Part shown: positions 23,650 through 31,604 of the stretch, in pieces
Position numbering within the stretch: position 1 is the stretch's first letter
Layout of the letters: every line of letters begins with the position of its first letter
Position numbers and translations under genes: made by a program
NCBI GenBank assembly: GCA_023433585.1
Contig: JAEZCL010000069.1
Coordinates: 1-41,916 of the forward strand
DNA: 41,916 bases
Source of the DNA: Pseudomonadota bacterium
Lineage (GTDB): Bacteria > Pseudomonadota > Alphaproteobacteria > Caulobacterales > Caulobacteraceae
Direction: 5' to 3'
The notes under the pieces: generated by a model
Told to the model about the DNA's origin: nothing
What the model saw: the letters and a program-made list of their open reading frames with translations, nothing else
Database searches by the model: none

Positions 23650-25941
23650 TCAGTCGGCGGTCACGACCTTGCGCCGTCCCTTCATGAACGCCTGGACGAA
23701 GAACAGGGCGAAGGCGCCCACGCCGACCGCGAACACGATGTCGCCGGGCACCCGCGCCCACACCAGCGCCTCCATCAGCGGATGGTGCAGCAGTTCGGCC
23801 GAACGCGCCGCCGCATAGTGATCGCTGAACGAGACGTAGGTCTGCCACAGGCCCTGGGGCAGCAGCGACATGAACGTCATCATGAACAGGCCGATGTTCA
23901 GGCTCCAGAAGGAGACCGACAACGCCTTCTCGTTCCAGGTGTTCGGATCGGTCAGGCCGCGCATGCAGTAGAGCAGCAGGCCCAGGCCCAGCATCCCGTA
24001 AACCCCGAACAGCGCCGAGTGGCCGTGCGCCGCAGTGGTGTTGAGCCCTTGCATGTAATAGAGCGCGAGCGGCGGATTGATGAGGAAGCCGAACAGCCCG
24101 GCGCCGACCAGGTTCCAGATCAGCACCGCCGCAAAGAAGCGGAACGGCCAGCGGTAGACATGCTCCCACGGCTGCTGCCCCTCCAGCTTGGAGCGGTTGT
24201 AGGCTTCGAAGCCCACCACCACCAGCGGCACCACCTCCAGCGCCGAGAACACGGCGCCCAGCGCCAGCACGCCGACCGGCGTGCCGCTCCAATACAGGTG
24301 GTGGAAAGTGCCCAGCACCCCGCCGAACATGAAGATGATGGTGGCCAGAAGGATGGCGGTGGTGGCCACCGACACGCGCACCAGGCCCATTCGCACCAGC
24401 AGCGCCGAGACGATGGCTGTGGCGAAGACCTCGAACACGCCCTCGACCCACAGGTGGACCACCCACCAGCGCCAGTATTCCATGATGACGATGTGGGTCT
24501 TCTCGCCCCACATCAGTCCGGCGCCGAACAGCAGCCCGATCGAGATGGCCGAGATGGCCACCAGAAAAACCAGCGACGAGCCGCCCTTGCGCTTGAGCTT
24601 CGGCGCCAGGGCGCGCAGCACCAGCCCCACCCACAGGAGCAGGCCGATGAACAGGTAGATCTGCCAGAAGCGGCCGATGTCGGTGTATTCATAGCCTTGG
24701 TGGCCGAACCAGAAATTGGCCGTGAGGTCGCGGATGAAGCCGTTCACCGCCGCCCACTGGCCGATAAAGGCCCCGACCACGATGACGATCAGGCTGACGA
24801 ACAGGAAATTAATGCCGAAACGCTGGAATTTCGGCTCATGGCCGGTAATGAGCGGCGCCACGTAAAGCCCGGCCCCCAGCCAGGCGACCGCGATCCACAA
24901 CACGGCCAACTGCGTGTGCCAGGTGCGGGTTACGGCGTAGGGCAGGGTCTCGGTGAAAGGCAGGCCGTAAAGGCCCTGGCCCTCGACCTGATAATGGGCG
25001 GTGACGATCCCCAGCAGCACCTGGGCGCTGAACAGGGCCACCACCAGCCAGAAATATTTGGCGGTCGCCTTCATGGAGGGCGTCAGGACGATACTGTCCA
25101 TGAAGTCGAGCTGGGCGAATCCTTCCTCTGGCTCGCTGTCGGCGCGCCAGACATCGAACTCCTTGGCGTAGTACCAGACCAGGGCGCCGATGGCGCCCAG
25201 AAGGATGAAGACCGAGATGATCGACCACATGAACACCGGCGCGGTGGGGGTGTTGCCGACCAGCGGTTCGTGCGGCCAGTTGGACGTGTAGGTGATGTCG
25301 TCGTCCGGCCGGTTGGTGGTCATGGCCCAGGCCGTCCAGAAATAGAAGGCGTTCAGGGCGTGCATGTCGGCGTCGTTCAGCCGCGTGTCGATCGGGAAGG
25401 CGTACTGCTCGCGCAGGTGCAGGGCTTCCTCGGTCCGCGCCTGATAGAGATCGCGATAGTGATCCTCCACCTGGGCCATGGCGCGGGCCCGGGCGTCGGC
25501 CACGGTCACGACGCCGGTCTCGGGATCATGGGTGTTGCGCCGCATGTCGAGTTGAAGCGCGACGCGGGCGTAGCCCTGGCCGCGCTCGTCCAGTTCGGCG
25601 TAGGGCGCGCCTTCCTCTTCCTGGGCGATGATGTCGAGATAGGCCAGGGCCTCGCGGTGCAGCCAGTCGGCGCTCCAGTCCGGGGCCAGATAGCCGCCGT
25701 GACCCCAGATCGAACCCTGCTGCATCCCGCCCATGGCCTGCCACACGCCCTGGCCGCGCTGGATGTCGTCATGCGTGTACAGCACCTGCCCGCTTTCGGT
25801 GCGGACCACCTCGGGGATGGGGGGCTTGGCGTGATAGATTTCGCGGCCGAAGAACAGCAGGGTCGCGAACATGGCGATCATGCTGACGGCGAGAATGATC
25901 CAGAGCCGACGGATCGTGAACAGCTGGGCGTAGGTAGCCAT
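23650..25941 (-). CDS. norZ: Quinol-dependent nitric oxide reductase (qNOR)
   Basis: A 763-residue single-subunit NO reductase that reduces 2 NO to N2O with electrons from quinol. An N-terminal membrane anchor and a ~200-residue periplasmic domain fused to the catalytic subunit separate it from two-subunit cNOR. Haem and non-haem iron ligands are all present: His342 (TWHTQL), His496 (VVHLWVEG), His547-His548 (GTFHHLYW), and His639/His641 (HGHSALFG). Conserved glutamates are at 500 and 504. AAGGGGG precedes the ATG at 25941. No nitrite reductase or other denitrification gene is in the window, so NO detoxification rather than respiration is a reasonable guess. An AAAGA-N7-TCTTT dyad lies ~50 bases upstream. 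Confidence 0.94.
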   Translation of the reverse strand: MATYAQLFTIRRLWIILAVSMIAMFATLLFFGREIYHAKPPIPEVVRTESGQVLYTHDDIQRGQGVWQAMGGMQQGSIWGHGGYLAPDWSADWLHREALAYLDIIAQEEEGAPYAELDERGQGYARVALQLDMRRNTHDPETGVVTVADARARAMAQVEDHYRDLYQARTEEALHLREQYAFPIDTRLNDADMHALNAFYFWTAWAMTTNRPDDDITYTSNWPHEPLVGNTPTAPVFMWSIISVFILLGAIGALVWYYAKEFDVWRADSEPEEGFAQLDFMDSIVLTPSMKATAKYFWLVVALFSAQVLLGIVTAHYQVEGQGLYGLPFTETLPYAVTRTWHTQLAVLWIAVAWLGAGLYVAPLITGHEPKFQRFGINFLFVSLIVIVVGAFIGQWAAVNGFIRDLTANFWFGHQGYEYTDIGRFWQIYLFIGLLLWVGLVLRALAPKLKRKGGSSLVFLVAISAISIGLLFGAGLMWGEKTHIVIMEYWRWWVVHLWVEGVFEVFATAIVSALLVRMGLVRVSVATTAILLATIIFMFGGVLGTFHHLYWSGTPVGVLALGAVFSALEVVPLVVVGFEAYNRSKLEGQQPWEHVYRWPFRFFAAVLIWNLVGAGLFGFLINPPLALYYMQGLNTTAAHGHSALFGVYGMLGLGLLLYCMRGLTDPNTWNEKALSVSFWSLNIGLFMMTFMSLLPQGLWQTYVSFSDHYAAARSAELLHHPLMEALVWARVPGDIVFAVGVGAFALFFVQAFMKGRRKVVTAD

Positions 25942-25987
25942 CGAACAGTTCCCCCTTGGACTTACGGCAGAGTTCTCAATTCGGTTT

Positions 25988-26004
25988 CAAAGAGCAACGA
26001 TCTT
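25988..26004. promoter_or_regulatory. Short dyad upstream of norZ
   Basis: In the 163-base gap between norZ and parC the plus strand reads AAAGA, seven bases, TCTTT (25988-26004), a perfect five-base dyad 47 bases before the norZ start. Its A/T-rich arms and spacing are loosely like NsrR-type operators, but no classical FNR/NNR site (TTGAT-N4-ATCAA) is visible. The arms are short, so confidence is low. Confidence 0.25.
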
Positions 26005-26104
26005 TTATGCCGCACCCCAGGTCGCCCCGTTTTCCCTGTGGATGCAGGGGAATGATCGATTTCGCTCTAGACTTGCCGTCTCCCATCCCTGATTCGCTGA
26101 CCGC

Positions 26105-28303
26105 ATGACCGTTCACACCCCGCCGCCCGAGGGCGGCCGCATCGTCGATGAGCCCATGGGCGAGGCGCTGAGCCGCCGCTATCTGGCCTATGCGCTGTCG
26201 ACCATCACCAACCGGGCGCTGCCGGACGTGCGCGACGGCTTCAAGCCGGTCCACCGGCGCATCCTCTACGCCATGCACCAGATGCGCCTGAATCCCCAGG
26301 CGGCGGCGCGCAAATGCGCCAAGGTGGTGGGCGAGGTGATGGGCGGCTACCACCCGCACGGCGACGCCTCGATCTATGAGGCGCTGGTGCGGCTGGCCCA
26401 GGATTTCGCCCAGCGTTATCCGCTGGTGGACGGTCAGGGGAACTTCGGCAACATCGACGGCGATAGCGCCGCGGCCATGCGCTACACCGAGTGCAAGCTG
26501 ACGCCCGCCGCGCAATTGCTGCTGGAGGGCATCGGTGAGAACGCCGTCGATTTCCGCGCCACCTATGACGATCAGGACGAGGAACCGGTGGTCCTGCCCG
26601 CCGGGTTCCCGAACCTGCTGGCCAACGGATCGTCGGGCATCGCCGTGGGCATGGCCACGTCCATCCCGCCGCACAACGCCGCCGAACTGATCGACGCCTG
26701 TCTGAAGCTCTTGGAGGCGCCCGAGACGACGACGCAGGAGCTGGTCGCCATTGTGCCGGGGCCGGACTTCCCCACCGGCGGCGTGGCGGTGGAATCCGCC
26801 GCATCCATTCTCGACGCCTACGAGACCGGCCGGGGCGGGGTGCGCCTGCGCGCGCGCTGGGAGACCGAGGATCTGGGCCGGGGCATGTGGCGCGTGGTCG
26901 TCACCGAAATGCCCTATCAGGTCCAGAAGTCCAAGCTGATCGAGGCCCTGGCCGACCTGATCGAGACGAAGAAGGCCCCGCTGCTGGCCGACGTGCGCGA
27001 CGAGTCCGCCGAGGACATCCGCCTGATCCTCGAACCGAAATCTCGCACGGTGGAGCCCGAGGTTCTGATGGAGAGCCTGTTCAGGCTGTCCGACCTCGAA
27101 GTTCGCTTTCCCATCAACATGAACGTGCTGGATGCCGGCGGCACGCCGGGGGTGATGGGGCTGAAGGCGTGCCTGACCGCGTTCCTGGACCATCGGCGCG
27201 AGGTCCTGATCCGGCGGGGCCAGTGGCGCGTGGAGCGCATCGAAAAGCGCCTGCATCTGCTGGAAGGCCTGCAGATCGTCTTCCTCAATCTGGACGAGGT
27301 CATCCGCATCGTCCGCGAGGATGAGCAGCCCAAGGCGCGGCTGATCGAACGCTTCGCCCTGAGCGAGCTCCAAGCCGACTTCATCCTCGACACCCGCCTG
27401 CGGCAACTGGCGCGGCTGGAGGAGATGACGATCCAGAAGGAGTTCGATGAACTCACCGAGGAATTGGCGGGGCTGAAGGCCATGATCGCATCCCCGGCCA
27501 AGCAGACGAAGCTGCTGGCCATCGGCTTGCAGGACGTGCGCAAGGCCCTGATTTCGCCGCGCCGCACCACCATGAGCGAAGCGCCGACCGTGGCCGAGGT
27601 GTCCATCGACGCCTTCATCCCGCGCGAGGCGATCACCGTCATCCTGTCCGAGCGTGGCTGGATCCGCGCCGCCAAGGGCAAGGTGGACGACCCGTCCGAG
27701 CTGAAGTTCAAGGAGGGGGACGCCCTGGCCTTCCTGGTTCCCGCCTACACCACCGACAAGCTGCTGGTGGCGGCGTCGGATGGGCGCATCTTCACCATCG
27801 GCGCGGACAAGCTGCCGTCCGGGCGCGGGCACGGCGAGCCCCTGCGCCTGATGATCGACCTGGACGAGAGCGCGGCCATCGTGAACCTCCTGGCGCATCA
27901 GCCTGGGGCGAAACTGCTGGTGGCGTCGAAGGCCGGCTACGGCTTCGTGACGCCCGAGGATGACGCCCTGGCCCAGAAGCGCGGCGGCAAGCAGGTGCTG
28001 AACGGCGAGATGGCCGCCTGCCTGCGCGTCTCCGGCGACCACGTGGCGGTGATCGGGGACAACATCAAGGCGCTGGTCTTCCCGCTGGACGAACTGCCCG
28101 AAATGGCGCGCGGCAAGGGCGTCAAGCTGCAGAATTACAAGCAGGGCGGCCTGGCGGACGTCACCGTGTTCTCAGCCGAGGAAGGCCCCGAATGGCGCGA
28201 CGGCGGCGACCGTCGCCGCAATTGGCCCGACTGGCGCGACTGGCTGGGCAAGCGCGCCGCGACGGGACGGCAGGGCCCCAGGGGACTGCGCAGGTTCCGC
28301 TAG
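26105..28303 (+). CDS. parC: DNA topoisomerase IV subunit A
   Basis: A 732-residue type IIA topoisomerase subunit that decatenates daughter chromosomes with ParE. The catalytic Tyr127 is in AMRYTECKL. Other core motifs are RRYLAYALSTITNRALPDVRDG-type sequence at residue ~25 and PAGFPNLLANGSSGIAVGMA. ParC rather than GyrA is indicated by the short C-terminal domain, the absence of a GyrA box, and the ending WRDWLGKRAATGRQGPRG. In the quinolone-determining loop (YHPHGDASIYEA) the residue matching E. coli Ser80 is Ala88, while the acidic residue is kept as Glu92. It diverges from norZ. Confidence 0.94.
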   Translation: MTVHTPPPEGGRIVDEPMGEALSRRYLAYALSTITNRALPDVRDGFKPVHRRILYAMHQMRLNPQAAARKCAKVVGEVMGGYHPHGDASIYEALVRLAQDFAQRYPLVDGQGNFGNIDGDSAAAMRYTECKLTPAAQLLLEGIGENAVDFRATYDDQDEEPVVLPAGFPNLLANGSSGIAVGMATSIPPHNAAELIDACLKLLEAPETTTQELVAIVPGPDFPTGGVAVESAASILDAYETGRGGVRLRARWETEDLGRGMWRVVVTEMPYQVQKSKLIEALADLIETKKAPLLADVRDESAEDIRLILEPKSRTVEPEVLMESLFRLSDLEVRFPINMNVLDAGGTPGVMGLKACLTAFLDHRREVLIRRGQWRVERIEKRLHLLEGLQIVFLNLDEVIRIVREDEQPKARLIERFALSELQADFILDTRLRQLARLEEMTIQKEFDELTEELAGLKAMIASPAKQTKLLAIGLQDVRKALISPRRTTMSEAPTVAEVSIDAFIPREAITVILSERGWIRAAKGKVDDPSELKFKEGDALAFLVPAYTTDKLLVAASDGRIFTIGADKLPSGRGHGEPLRLMIDLDESAAIVNLLAHQPGAKLLVASKAGYGFVTPEDDALAQKRGGKQVLNGEMAACLRVSGDHVAVIGDNIKALVFPLDELPEMARGKGVKLQNYKQGGLADVTVFSAEEGPEWRDGGDRRRNWPDWRDWLGKRAATGRQGPRGLRRFR

Positions 28304-28328
28304 GTGGCGGACCTCCTATTCCTCCATC

Positions 28329-28432
28329 CGTCATTCTCGGGCTTGTCCCGGGAATCCATAATCACGGAGCTTTCCGAGTTCGCCTTGCCTTGACCGAGCG
28401 TATGGATCGCCGGGACAGGCCCGGCGATGACG
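28329..28432. repeat. Long imperfect inverted repeat (REP-like palindromic element)
   Basis: Two 32-base arms (28329-28360 and 28401-28432) are inverted repeats with 26 of 32 positions matching and a 40-base spacer. Arm one begins CGTCATTCTCGGGCTTGTCC; arm two ends ACAGGCCCGGCGATGACG. In one frame the arms encode VILGLVPGI and MDRRDRPGDD, strings I recall from many spurious small proteins annotated in Caulobacterales and related genomes, which fits a dispersed palindromic repeat. It lies between the convergent parC and TipN-like genes and could also work as a two-way terminator or mRNA stabiliser. Confidence 0.75.
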
Positions 28433-28493
28433 AAGAGGCCAAGGATATAGGGTCTTGACCTGGACCGCACCCTTTCCGCCGGGAGAGGGCGCG

Positions 28494-31106
28494 TTACGCC
28501 AGATCGCCCACCGCCGCGTCCAGCAGCAGGAAGGCGCGGCCGGGATCTGTGGCCAGGCGCGCCAGGACCGCATGGCCTTCGCTGTCTTCACGCGCGGCCT
28601 GGGCCAGGCCGCGCGCCATCTGGCGCACATAGCGTTCGGCGTCGGCCTTGAGCTCGCCGTCGCTGAGCACGCGGCGCGAGACGCTGCGCACCGCCGCAGG
28701 GGCGACGCGGCGCACGATCTGGCGGGCGCGGTCCGGTTCGCCGTCGTGCAGGGCGGCGGCCGCTTCCTCGACCCGCGAACGGGGCAGGAGAGCGTTGGGG
28801 TCCACGCCCATGCGGCGGATGGCCAGGGTGATGCGTTCGCCCAGCGCCTCGTCGTCCGGGGCCGTCTCGTTCAGCTCCAGCGGCGTGTCGTCGCCGTCAT
28901 CCACCAGATCCTTCCAGCCCAGCCGGCGGTCGGTCTGCGGCGGTTCGGCGCCCTTGCGCGAACGCGACGTTGCGGGCTCCAGCTTCAGCCGTCCGCGCAG
29001 CCCGAATCCGCTCGGTGAGTCCTCATGCGAAGCGTCCGGGGCCGCCTGGGCCGGCGCCCGGGGCGAAGTCGTCGCGGCGGTTTCCGGGGCCGTCTCGCTC
29101 AGCATTTCGCGGCGCCGGGCGCCGGCCACCGGCGAGTCGCCCGAAACCACGCCCATCAGGCGCACGGCCTCGGACAGCATGTCGTAGTTGCGCTTGACCC
29201 GGTCCTGGAAGGCGGCGTCCAGGGCCTCGGTGTCCTGGGCGGCCTTGCGGGATGCATCCGCCAACGCCTTCAGACCGTCCTCGACGGTGGCGCGCACCTC
29301 GTCGATCCGGCTGCGCGCTTCCTCGGGCATGCGCGCGGCGCGGTCGTCCAGTTCGCGCATGACGTCGTCCACCTGGCTCATGGCCGCGCTCAGGCGTTCG
29401 ACCGTCAGCTCCAGCCGCTCGACCGCCTTCTGGCCGGCCTCGTCGACCAGCGAGGCGGTCTCGTCCACGATGCGGCGGGCCCCCTCGATGCGGCTGTCGG
29501 CAGCCATGTCGGCCTTCTGCGCGGCGGCGTAGAGCGCCTCGCCCAGGATGTCGGCCCGCGCCTGGGCCTGATCGGCGGCCTCGGCGGCGGCGGCGCGGGA
29601 TTCGGCGGCCACGCTGTTCAGCGCTTCCAGCGCGCGCCGCGCCTCCTCGGCCACGGTGTCGCGGGCGTCGGCGGCCAGTCCCTCGAAACGGTCCAGCGCC
29701 TTCTTGGTGGCGCCGTCGAACGCTTCGGCCTCGCGGGCGGACAATTCGCTGAGCGCCTTGAACTGGTCGGCGGCGGCCTCGACCAGGTCGCGCAGCACCT
29801 CCACGCTTCGGGAGGACGCATCCGACAGGTCGCCTCCGGCCGCGCGGGCGGCGGACAGGGTCTCGATCAGTTGGGCGCGCTGGGTCTCGACCTGGGCCGA
29901 GAAATCCTCCTGGTCGGTGCGCAGGGCGTAGGCGGCGGTGACCAGGGCGGCGCGCTGCTGGCTCAGCCCTTCCTCGACCGACTGGATCTGCTCGGCCACG
30001 CCCGATCCGGCGTTCTCCAGGCGCAGGGTCTGGCGCGACAGGTCGTCGGCGGCCAGGCGCGCGGCGTCCTGAGCCTCGCCGGCGGCGGCGGCCATGTCGG
30101 CGGCGCGAGCGGCCAGGGCCGCCTCGGCCTCGCGCAGCTGGGTCTGGGCCAGGTCCGAGGCGTCCGCCACCATGCGCGACTGGCGCTCCACCGCATCCAC
30201 CACGCCGGCGGCCTGTTTCTCCAGTTCGCCGGACAGGGTCTGCAGACCGCTGCGTTCGCTGTTCAGCTGTTCGGCCAGGCGCCGCGCCGAACGCTGGGCT
30301 GTCTCGGCCGCTTCGGTCAGGCGATCGGTCTCCTCGCTCAGGGCCTGGCGCAACGCCGCCAGTTCGTTGCGGGCGCGCTCCACGGCCAGAGAAGACTGGT
30401 CGATGTCGCCGCGAAGGGCGGAGACCACGACGCCGGCCTGTTCTGCGGCCAGCGCCGTGGGGGCGATCATGGCGTCGGCCAGGGCGCGGGCGCGCCGCGT
30501 CTCGGCCGCCAGATGTGCGCCCTGGCGCACCGACTGGGCCAGCAGGATGGCCAGCCCCGCCGGCGCCAGCGCCAGCAGGCCATAGATGGCGATCTGCAGC
30601 GGATCGAGCCCGCTCAGCCCCGCGCCCGCCTGGAACGCGGCCCAGGCGGCGACTCCGCCGATCCACAGTACGACGGCGATGGCGGCGATCAGATAGGCGT
30701 GGCGGCCGCCCGCAGGCGTCACGGCGACGGCGGGCAGGGCGGCGGGCGTTGTGACAGGCGTCTGGGAGGCGGCGAGGGGGTCGGTTTCATCGACCATGGC
30801 GGGCGGCTGGTGCGCCTCGTCGGCCATCTGGGCGCGGATGTCTGCCATGGCCGCAGCCACGGCGGCTTCTTCGGCCTCGCGCGTCAGGCGGCGCTCTTCC
30901 TCCTCGGCCTCCCGGGCCTTGCGTTCCTGCTCAGCCAGGCGGCGGCGCTGGCGCTCAGACATGGGGCGCGGGGGCGGCTCGTCGGGAGCGGCTTCGCCAG
31001 GGGCGGTCTCAGCAGAGGCGGCTTCGGAACGCGCGGCGTCGGCGGCCTCGGGCGGCTCGTCCGCCTCGGCTTCCGGTTTCGTCGACTGCCGGCTTCGTTT
31101 CGTCAT
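28494..31106 (-). CDS. tipN: TipN-like polar landmark protein (coiled coil, two membrane segments)
   Basis: An 870-residue protein. A charged Ala/Glu-rich N-terminal tail of ~130 residues contains a basic helix (ERQRRRLAEQERKAREAEEE). Two membrane segments follow at roughly residues 137-160 (YLIAAIAVVLWIGGVAAWAA) and 172-192. Then comes ~430 residues of near-continuous Ala-rich coiled coil, a Pro/Ser linker, and a conserved C-terminal globular end. This matches Caulobacter TipN (about 890 residues, two N-terminal membrane spans, long coiled coil), which marks the new pole and directs flagellum placement and chromosome segregation. The match is by architecture and overall resemblance; low-complexity coiled coil makes this less certain than an enzyme call. 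Confidence 0.72.
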   Translation of the reverse strand: MTKRSRQSTKPEAEADEPPEAADAARSEAASAETAPGEAAPDEPPPRPMSERQRRRLAEQERKAREAEEEERRLTREAEEAAVAAAMADIRAQMADEAHQPPAMVDETDPLAASQTPVTTPAALPAVAVTPAGGRHAYLIAAIAVVLWIGGVAAWAAFQAGAGLSGLDPLQIAIYGLLALAPAGLAILLAQSVRQGAHLAAETRRARALADAMIAPTALAAEQAGVVVSALRGDIDQSSLAVERARNELAALRQALSEETDRLTEAAETAQRSARRLAEQLNSERSGLQTLSGELEKQAAGVVDAVERQSRMVADASDLAQTQLREAEAALAARAADMAAAAGEAQDAARLAADDLSRQTLRLENAGSGVAEQIQSVEEGLSQQRAALVTAAYALRTDQEDFSAQVETQRAQLIETLSAARAAGGDLSDASSRSVEVLRDLVEAAADQFKALSELSAREAEAFDGATKKALDRFEGLAADARDTVAEEARRALEALNSVAAESRAAAAEAADQAQARADILGEALYAAAQKADMAADSRIEGARRIVDETASLVDEAGQKAVERLELTVERLSAAMSQVDDVMRELDDRAARMPEEARSRIDEVRATVEDGLKALADASRKAAQDTEALDAAFQDRVKRNYDMLSEAVRLMGVVSGDSPVAGARRREMLSETAPETAATTSPRAPAQAAPDASHEDSPSGFGLRGRLKLEPATSRSRKGAEPPQTDRRLGWKDLVDDGDDTPLELNETAPDDEALGERITLAIRRMGVDPNALLPRSRVEEAAAALHDGEPDRARQIVRRVAPAAVRSVSRRVLSDGELKADAERYVRQMARGLAQAAREDSEGHAVLARLATDPGRAFLLLDAAVGDLA

Positions 31107-31119
31107 AGACAGACCCCGT

Positions 31120-31145
31120 GGTCCGACCGCGCGGATCGTCGGACC
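31120..31145 (-). promoter_or_regulatory. Perfect 8-base inverted repeat just before the tipN ribosome binding site
   Basis: GGTCCGAC (31120-31127) and GTCGGACC (31138-31145) are perfect inverted repeats with a 10-base spacer, ending 13 bases before the ATG at 31106. On the minus strand the downstream arm runs straight into ACGGGGTCTGTCT, which contains the likely ribosome binding site. It may be an operator for a dimeric regulator or a leader hairpin. No CtrA-type TTAA-N7-TTAA box is visible here. Confidence 0.45.
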
Positions 31146-31246
31146 GTCCCAGGTTTCGCGCGAAAGGAGAACCTAGCCGTTCACGGCGCCCACGCAAAGG
31201 CGGCATCGCCCCCAGCATGCCGGTTTCGGCGTATCGGTGATCCGGT

Positions 31247-31429
31247 TCAGCAGGTCCGCGACGGCGCCTTGGCCATGGCCGCGCCGGCGGGTGGCTCGGG
31301 ACAGTCCACGATGCGGCGGATCTCGCGCTCGTTCTGGTGCGGCGTGTTCACATCGACGCCGAATTGAGCCAAGGCGAGGGCGGCCAGCGCCGCCACCAGT
31401 CCGACGATGAAGTCGATCACCGCCTGCAT
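31247..31429 (-). CDS. Small membrane protein, unknown
   Basis: A 60-residue protein starting MQAVIDFIVGLVAALAALALA, a single membrane segment at residues 3-22, followed by a soluble tail NTPHQNEREIRRIVDCPEPP. GGGAGA lies eight bases before the ATG at 31429 on the minus strand. It is upstream of the TipN-like gene on the same strand with a 140-base gap. A different frame through the same bases (to 31173) gives only an Arg/Gly-rich shadow peptide. No family is recognised. Confidence 0.5.
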   Translation of the reverse strand: MQAVIDFIVGLVAALAALALAQFGVDVNTPHQNEREIRRIVDCPEPPAGAAMAKAPSRTC

Positions 31430-31604
31430 CGCCCATGTCTCCCTTGTTTCGCGCCGAGCGTTTATGCGCCCGAACCAGCTTAGCGGCAACCTTGGCCATT
31501 TATGATCGATCGGCGGAACCTCGCGCGGCGCAGGACGTCTTTGCTGGAACGGCTGTCGCATCGCTCGCCAAAAGGCGTCACGATGCCGTGTCACAAGGCG
31601 GGGC

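Noticed and set aside
23782..26055. A 757-codon open frame on the plus strand across norZ
   Set aside because: It is antisense to a fully conserved qNOR with every metal ligand present; its translation is Arg/Gln/His-rich low complexity.
25942..26104. FNR/NNR-type site for norZ
   Set aside because: No TTGAT-N4-ATCAA-like sequence is present in the gap on either strand; only a weaker short dyad was kept.
25976..28042. A 688-codon open frame on the minus strand across parC
   Set aside because: It is a shadow of parC, which has all topoisomerase motifs; no family resemblance on the minus strand.
28192..28458. An 88-codon plus-strand frame at the end of parC
   Set aside because: It is an out-of-frame read through the parC tail and the palindromic element; the peptide is the kind of spurious product such repeats give.
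29025..31367. A 780-codon open frame on the plus strand across the TipN-like gene
   Set aside because: Its Gly/Gln/Leu-rich repeats are the antisense image of the Ala-rich coiled coil; no start context or domain.
31430..31604. Possible gene or regulatory RNA in the 175-base gap before the phospholipase D gene
   Set aside because: I saw no supported frame, strong hairpin or promoter in it.
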